Shown: positions 47,547 to 51,195 of the stretch, one piece after another | How the letters are laid out: each line of letters opens with the position of its first letter | Numbering within the stretch: the first letter of the stretch is position 1 | Source: Oscillospiraceae bacterium | GTDB taxonomy: Bacteria; Bacillota; Clostridia; Oscillospirales; CAG-272 | Direction: 5' to 3' | Length of the DNA stretch: 51,195 bases | Assembly (NCBI GenBank): GCA_015064735.1 | Contig: SVRP01000014.1 | Coordinates: forward strand, 1-51,195 | Translations under genes and position numbers: made by a program | The notes under the pieces: generated by a model | Told to the model about the DNA's origin: nothing | Databases searched by the model: none | Seen by the model: the letters and a program-made list of their open reading frames with translations, nothing else

Positions 47547-47568
47547 AATGTCAAGAACAAAAAGTTAT

Positions 47569-47603
47569 CGACAAACATTAAAAATATATTGACAAACATA
47601 AAT
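47569..47603. promoter_or_regulatory. Direct repeats across the -35 of the DUF2975 promoter
   Basis: CGACAAACATTAAA and TGACAAACATAAA start about 21 bases apart (two helical turns), the second covering the -35. This fits binding of a dimeric regulator, perhaps the XRE protein encoded in the same unit. Confidence 0.45.
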
Positions 47604-47617
47604 TTTCGTGCTATAAT
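47589..47617 (+). promoter_or_regulatory. Promoter for the DUF2975-XRE pair
   Basis: TTGACA at 47589-47594, a 17-base spacer and TATAAT at 47612-47617. Confidence 0.8.
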
Positions 47618-47664
47618 ATTCAATGTTAAGCCAAAACACATTTTTTATTTGGAGGATCAAAGCA

Positions 47665-48222
47665 ATGAAAAAACTTAACACGCTTGGTAAGGTCATTACA
47701 AAAATTTTAGAGGTATTCCATTGGGTTGGAGTAGCTCTTATGATTGCCGCTATCATTTGTTCTGTTGCAGCACCGAACTTGGTTGGATACTTTGTCGGCT
47801 TCGACGCAAAGGAATGTTGTGGCGCAAATCTCGAAGTTTACGGATTTGAAGTCAATGCTCCCGTTGTTGATGGTAAGATTGATACCGCTACTTTTGTCAT
47901 TTTCGGTATCGGTTCGGTAATCATCCTTGCATTGATGGCTATGGTGTTCCGCAACTTAAATAAGATTTTCAAAAAATCCGAAAACTCTACTCCGTTCCAA
48001 AAGGATAATGTTCGCTTGGTTAGGGAAATCGGTATTTTTGCAATTGCAATTCCTGTAATCGGGCTGTTCGTGAGCTTTATCGCACGTTTGGTAATAGGTT
48101 CAGAAGCTGCTGAATTCAGCATTGATATGAGCGGGATTTTTATGGGCATTATAGTGCTTTGCCTTACGCAGTTCTTTGCTCACGGTGTAGAGCTTGAAAA
48201 CGACGTTGACGGACTTCTTTGA
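47665..48222 (+). CDS. DUF2975-family membrane protein
   Basis: The 185-residue protein has four membrane segments (about 20-40, 72-92, 117-140, 155-172) and fits DUF2975, a family regularly encoded just before a YozG-like XRE protein. STPFQKDNVRLVREIG is its conserved loop. The function is unknown; a membrane sensor that controls the partner regulator is the usual guess. ATG 47665 follows GGAGG at ten bases; a start at 47623 lies before the ribosome site and is rejected. Confidence 0.85.
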   Translation: MKKLNTLGKVITKILEVFHWVGVALMIAAIICSVAAPNLVGYFVGFDAKECCGANLEVYGFEVNAPVVDGKIDTATFVIFGIGSVIILALMAMVFRNLNKIFKKSENSTPFQKDNVRLVREIGIFAIAIPVIGLFVSFIARLVIGSEAAEFSIDMSGIFMGIIVLCLTQFFAHGVELENDVDGLL

Positions 48223-48232
48223 GAGGTGAGCT

Positions 48233-48445
48233 ATGGGAAAGATCATACTTCGACTTGATAGAATGATGGTGGAAAGAAAAGTCTCCCTCAACGAGCTTGC
48301 CGAGCGCGTGGGAATTTCCAACGTTAATATGTCCAAGATCAAAAACAATAAGGTTACCGCTATTCGATTTTCCACCCTTGCGGCAATTTGTGAGGTGCTT
48401 GATTGCGAAGCCGGAGATATTTTGGAATATCAGAGGGATAAATAA
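48233..48445 (+). CDS. Small XRE-family regulator (YozG-like)
   Basis: The 70-residue protein is one helix-turn-helix domain: MMVERKVSLNELAERVGISNVNMSKIKNNK, with the C-terminal LAAICEVLDCEAGDILEYQ. It lies 10 bases after the DUF2975 gene, and GAGAGGTGAG supplies the ribosome site. The pair is a standard two-gene module. It probably binds the direct repeats at 47569-47603. Confidence 0.9.
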   Translation: MGKIILRLDRMMVERKVSLNELAERVGISNVNMSKIKNNKVTAIRFSTLAAICEVLDCEAGDILEYQRDK

Positions 48446-48625
48446 GAATTTGACAGAGTGAATCTGATGAACGACAAATGAAGAAGCAAGGATATAAGAG
48501 TGTAAAAGAAGTATTTCTTGCAGTTTGCGATAGTGAAAAGAACCTGTCCATATTTGCAGTTGAATAAACCACCGTTTTTCTGAAATTATACACAGTTGCG
48601 AGATTTGGTTTTTCTGTAATATAAA
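48446..48625. other. Intergenic region, nothing recognised
   Basis: About 180 AT-rich bases with no ribosome-site-backed frame and no clear hairpin. Confidence 0.5.
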
Positions 48626-48667
48626 AAAGCTCGGGCGACTATCACACAAGATAGCTGCCTGAGCTTT
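48626..48667. terminator. Long hairpin terminator
   Basis: AAAGCTCGGGC and CTATC pair with GATAG and GCCTGAGCTTT, giving about 16 pairs with a small internal loop; A-rich and T-rich flanks allow use from both sides. Confidence 0.6.
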
Positions 48668-48732
48668 ATTTGTAGCTTTAGCGCATTATAAGAGATAAAT
48701 CCAAAAATTTTAATTTAACTCAGCCCTTTTGA

Positions 48733-49287
48733 TTATAAGCTTGCCAAGCTGAAAACGTCACTCATCGTAATTGGGTGTGTACGAAAAAAACAACTTAATT
48801 GTTTAAATTGTGCTTTAAAAAGAGCACTTTCTGATGAGCTTTTTTTAATGAGATCTATGTACTTGACAGTTTTGTTATCACAGAGACTTAGCATATTTTT
48901 ATTGAATTTCTCAGCAAATGAGCCTCCGTTTGTTAAACCAATCATGTAAATCATGGCTTCCGGTAGCTTTTGGCGTATTGTCGAAATAAGGCGTGAATAC
49001 TCGGAAGCAGCATTCGGATCAGACTCGTCTTCTTCACCGAGTGCAATAAATACCTTGCTCGGATGAATATCCACAACACAGTCATCAAGAATCTCTATTG
49101 CTTCTTTTACGGTCAAGCCTTTAATGCTTCGATTATAGACCGCGTTCTCCAACTTGCATTTATTGGTTAGCTCGTATATGGGAAATTCAGACATATACGT
49201 AGAGCCAAAAATTACGATCTCTCCCGACAGTGTGAGATCGTTGATCTTTTTCATTGCACTTGCTTTCATCCGTACATATTCATTCAT
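48733..49287 (-). CDS. SGNH-hydrolase-like protein with altered active site
   Basis: The 184-residue protein follows the SGNH layout, IVIFGSTYMSEFPIYEL (block I), VYNRSIKGLT (block II) and VFIALGEEDES (block III), but GDS has become GST and GxND has become GEED. Block V shows only THPIT near the C terminus. The Ser may remain in GST, so residual or altered activity is possible. No signal peptide is seen. The start overlaps the stop of the PQ-loop-like gene by four bases, so the two are coupled and the SGNH-like product may work on a compound handled by that transporter. Confidence 0.65.
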   Translation of the reverse strand: MNEYVRMKASAMKKINDLTLSGEIVIFGSTYMSEFPIYELTNKCKLENAVYNRSIKGLTVKEAIEILDDCVVDIHPSKVFIALGEEDESDPNAASEYSRLISTIRQKLPEAMIYMIGLTNGGSFAEKFNKNMLSLCDNKTVKYIDLIKKSSSESALFKAQFKQLSCFFRTHPITMSDVFSLASL

Positions 49288-49571
49288 TTTTCTACCTCCG
49301 CTGATTTATAATCTTTTTCTCGTTTTGCATTTATAAAGTATAGTCCAAGATCTATGTTTACGACAATCAAATTGACCAAGTAAAGAGCCACAACGTAAGT
49401 CAATTGATGATTCACAATCTTACCGATAATTCCTGAGATATATCCGATTATGATAGCAATGATAAAGACTACACTTTTGCCTTTTGTTGATTTTGAGCGT
49501 ATGCTTTTGTATACGGAGATGGGCCAAGACATACCAAAGCATATGAGCATAATAATTTCGAAGATCTGCAT
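49284..49571 (-). CDS. Small PQ-loop/SemiSWEET-like membrane protein
   Basis: The 95-residue protein has three membrane segments: MLICFGMSWPISVYKSIRSK (a W-P-x-S-x-x-K variant of the PQ motif), then IIIGYISGIIGKIV, then VALYLVNLIVVNIDLGLYF. Three helices per chain is the SemiSWEET arrangement, which dimerises to carry small sugars or similar solutes. ATG 49571 follows AGGAGG; an in-frame start 30 bases earlier lies ahead of that site. It is divergent from the LysR gene, which probably regulates it. Confidence 0.7.
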   Translation of the reverse strand: MQIFEIIMLICFGMSWPISVYKSIRSKSTKGKSVVFIIAIIIGYISGIIGKIVNHQLTYVVALYLVNLIVVNIDLGLYFINAKREKDYKSAEVEK

Positions 49572-49609
49572 TTTTTGTTCCTCCTGATAAGATACTTCCA
49601 TTATACTCT

Positions 49610-49637
49610 TGACAAATGCAAAAGTAAAATATATAAT
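49610..49637 (+). promoter_or_regulatory. Promoter for the LysR gene
   Basis: TTGACA at 49610-49615, a 16-base spacer and TATAAT at 49632-49637. A minus-strand TATAAT (49606-49601) for the divergent pair overlaps this region. Confidence 0.7.
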
Positions 49638-49650
49638 TATTATTGAAATA

Positions 49651-49665
49651 ATAGGGTATGCCTAT
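49651..49665. promoter_or_regulatory. Candidate LysR box
   Basis: ATAGG-GTATG-CCTAT is a T-N11-A inverted repeat, the common LysR-type site, between the LysR -10 and its start codon. It would suit autorepression. Confidence 0.5.
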
Positions 49666-49679
49666 GAAATGGAGGAGTT

Positions 49680-50537
49680 ATGGATATACAAAAACTAAAA
49701 TATTTCCACACAACAGCCCAATTTGAACATATCACACGGTCTTCTGAAGTGTTACATATATCGCAACCGTCTCTTACTCAAGCAATCCATTCACTTGAAA
49801 GTGAGCTTGGCGTGCCTTTATTTCAACGAGAAGGAAGAAAAATAGCATTAACGGAGTTTGGCGTTTACTTGAAGCAGCGGTTAGACGTGTTGATACCCGA
49901 ATTTGACCATCTAGCAATTGAAATGGAAGAATTAAAGCAATCGGTTACAAAAAAGGTAAGACTCAATATACTGGCTGCCTCCTCCTTTGTCATCAATGCG
50001 ATAATGGAATACAAGAAGGAGAACCCGGAGGCAATCTTTGATTTCGAACAAAACGAAACAAAGTATAACTGCGACATTCTGATTACAACGAATGGCTTAA
50101 AGAACGATCCGGAAAAGAAATATTTACACCGTTGTGTGAAAAAAGAGAATATTTACCTTGCAGTCCCGAAAGACTCAAAGTATGCCGAGGTTTCATCTAT
50201 CGATTTAAGCACAGTAAAGGATGAAAGCTTTATTATGCTGTCCAATACTCGCTTGTTCGGTGCAATATGTAGCAGATATTGTTCCATAGCGGGTTTTTAT
50301 CCCAAGGTCATATTTGAATCTGATTCACCTACCGCTGTGCAGAATATCATCAGTATGGGCGCGGGAATAGCATTTTGGCCTGAGTATTCGTGGGGAAAGC
50401 TTCAAAACAAAAATTTGAAGCTCGTCACCATTGCCGAGCCTGTCTGTGAACGGGATTTGATTGTGGAACTGCATGAGAGGCACCCAAAATCCATCTATGC
50501 GGAAGACTTTTACAACTTTCTCACAAATAGTCTATAA
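49680..50537 (+). CDS. LysR-family transcriptional regulator
   Basis: The 285-residue protein has the LysR helix-turn-helix (FEHITRSSEVLHISQPSLTQAIHSLESELGVPLFQR, spanning about residues 15-50) and a substrate-binding domain (about 90-285) in the CbbR/CysB fold. The effector is not known. GGAGGAG lies directly before the ATG. Its divergent position makes the PQ-loop/SGNH-like operon its likely target. A palindromic terminator follows. Confidence 0.93.
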   Translation: MDIQKLKYFHTTAQFEHITRSSEVLHISQPSLTQAIHSLESELGVPLFQREGRKIALTEFGVYLKQRLDVLIPEFDHLAIEMEELKQSVTKKVRLNILAASSFVINAIMEYKKENPEAIFDFEQNETKYNCDILITTNGLKNDPEKKYLHRCVKKENIYLAVPKDSKYAEVSSIDLSTVKDESFIMLSNTRLFGAICSRYCSIAGFYPKVIFESDSPTAVQNIISMGAGIAFWPEYSWGKLQNKNLKLVTIAEPVCERDLIVELHERHPKSIYAEDFYNFLTNSL

Positions 50538-50595
50538 GAGTGTAGGACGAAAGGAAAAGCACAGAAGCAATCATCGCATTTCACCGTCAAAGACA

Positions 50596-50632
50596 AACAG
50601 AGGTTCGCCGTTGGCGAACCTCTGTTCTTTTA
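50596..50632. terminator. Bidirectional terminator between lysR and clpB
   Basis: AACAGAGGTTCGCC (50596-50609) pairs perfectly with GGCGAACCTCTGTT (50613-50626), loop GTT, T-run after it. Confidence 0.85.
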
Positions 50633-51195
50633 CGATTTTATCGTGAGATTAGAACCGTTATAGTCAATGTGAATCACACTGTCAGGTTCAATTTCACCGC
50701 CGATGATTTCACGTGCAAGCAGTGTTTCAATCTTGGATTGGATGAAACGCTTGAGCGGTCTTGCACCGTAGGTCGGATCGTATGCGGAATCGATGATATG
50801 TTCCTTTGCTGCGTTGGTGATCTCAACCGTCAACTGCTTATCCTTCAAGCGCTTGTTGAGGTCTGCGATCAGAAGATCTACGATACCGTTGATGTTTTCC
50901 TTCGTGAGCGGCTTGTAGAACACAATTTCGTCAAGTCTGTTCAAGAACTCAGGACGGAAGCTTCGCTTGAGCAGCTCGGATACCGTCTGTCTTGCTTCCT
51001 CGTTGATCTCGCCGTTTGCATTGATTCCTTCAAGAATTGCACCGGAACCAAGATTCGAGGTCAGTATGATGACCGTATTCTTGAAGTCAACCGTTCTGCC
51101 TTGGCTGTCGGTGATACGTCCGTCGTCCAAAACCTGTAACAGTACGTTGAATACGTCGGGGTGAGCCTTTTCTACCTCATCGAAGAGGATAACAG
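50630..51195 (-). CDS. clpB: ATP-dependent chaperone ClpB, C-terminal part (partial)
   Basis: The frame runs off the right edge; 188 codons are visible. They begin in the second AAA+ module (VILFDEVEKAHPDVFNVLLQ, Walker B; then DFKNTVIILTSNLGS, sensor 1) and include FRPEFLNRLDEIVFYKPL (arginine-finger region) and YGARPLKRFIQ (sensor 2), ending DYNGSNLTIKS. ClpB with DnaK dissolves protein aggregates. The C-terminal end, lacking the ClpP-binding loop region in what is seen, fits ClpB rather than ClpA/C, though the discriminating middle domain is outside the window. Confidence 0.9.
   Translation of the reverse strand, partial: VILFDEVEKAHPDVFNVLLQVLDDGRITDSQGRTVDFKNTVIILTSNLGSGAILEGINANGEINEEARQTVSELLKRSFRPEFLNRLDEIVFYKPLTKENINGIVDLLIADLNKRLKDKQLTVEITNAAKEHIIDSAYDPTYGARPLKRFIQSKIETLLAREIIGGEIEPDSVIHIDYNGSNLTIKS

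Noticed and set aside
50630-51195. clpB as a truncated pseudogene
   Set aside because: The frame is open to the window edge and all expected C-terminal motifs are intact, so it is cut only by the window.

Overview
The window looks like the chromosome of a low-to-moderate GC Gram-positive anaerobe of the class Clostridia, most likely a gut or rumen Oscillospiraceae-type organism. The reasons are strong AGGAGG ribosome sites, TTGACA/TATAAT promoters, T-box riboswitches, ferredoxin-linked 2-oxoacid oxidoreductase, and families common in that group (TnpV, DUF6809, DUF6512, DUF2975-XRE pairs). No species can be named from the sequence alone.

Layout. 0-4.2 kb: the end of a GNAT gene, an XRE regulator with zinc ribbon, a 52-residue membrane protein, and two lipoproteins (one an SGNH hydrolase), the first behind a terminator-containing leader RNA. 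4.3-10.2 kb: TrkA/TrkH potassium uptake, a phosphopantetheinyl transferase, an FAD oxidoreductase and a PAP2 phosphatase. 10.25-16.1 kb: a 35-codon leader peptide and attenuator ahead of mgtE, an AraC regulator and nucleotidyltransferase on divergent promoters, a second PAP2 protein, a mosaic of small hairpins, tRNA-Arg(ACG), and a protein that reads as a decayed PTS enzyme I. 16.2-25.5 kb: housekeeping (typA, HAD phosphatase, rimO, pgsA, SDR, nitroreductase, GNAT, mscL, DUF6512, DUF2179-like).

25.6-37.1 kb is the most coherent and interesting block. A divergent pair of T-box leaders, read here as leucine-specific (CUC) to the left and isoleucine-specific (AUC) to the right, drives two transcription units. 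The left one encodes a LeuA homologue that has lost its metal-binding histidines and a TIM-barrel/acyl-CoA-synthetase fusion. The right one encodes an XRE-cupin-acyl-CoA-synthetase fusion, a P-loop ATPase, the four subunits of a VOR-type 2-oxoacid:ferredoxin oxidoreductase, and the branched-chain aminotransferase. Starvation-type control of this set fits a biosynthetic direction: branched short-chain fatty acid to acyl-CoA, reductive carboxylation to the 2-oxoacid, and transamination to Val/Leu/Ile. That flow is an inference.

37.2-50.5 kb is an accessory region with shorter transcription units. It holds an ABC-type ATPase with a C-terminal helix-turn-helix next to an HNH nuclease (Septu-like composition), a MATE exporter, a rhodanese lipoprotein, a RibD-like reductase, GNAT, a zinc alcohol dehydrogenase behind a hairpin-array leader, a large nuclease with eight zinc-ribbon repeats around a VSR-like core, TnpV/DUF6809 remnants of a mobile element, DUF2975-XRE, and a PQ-loop/SGNH-like pair divergent from a LysR regulator. 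The window ends inside clpB. Throughout, many promoters share an extended -10 of the form TGATATAAT.
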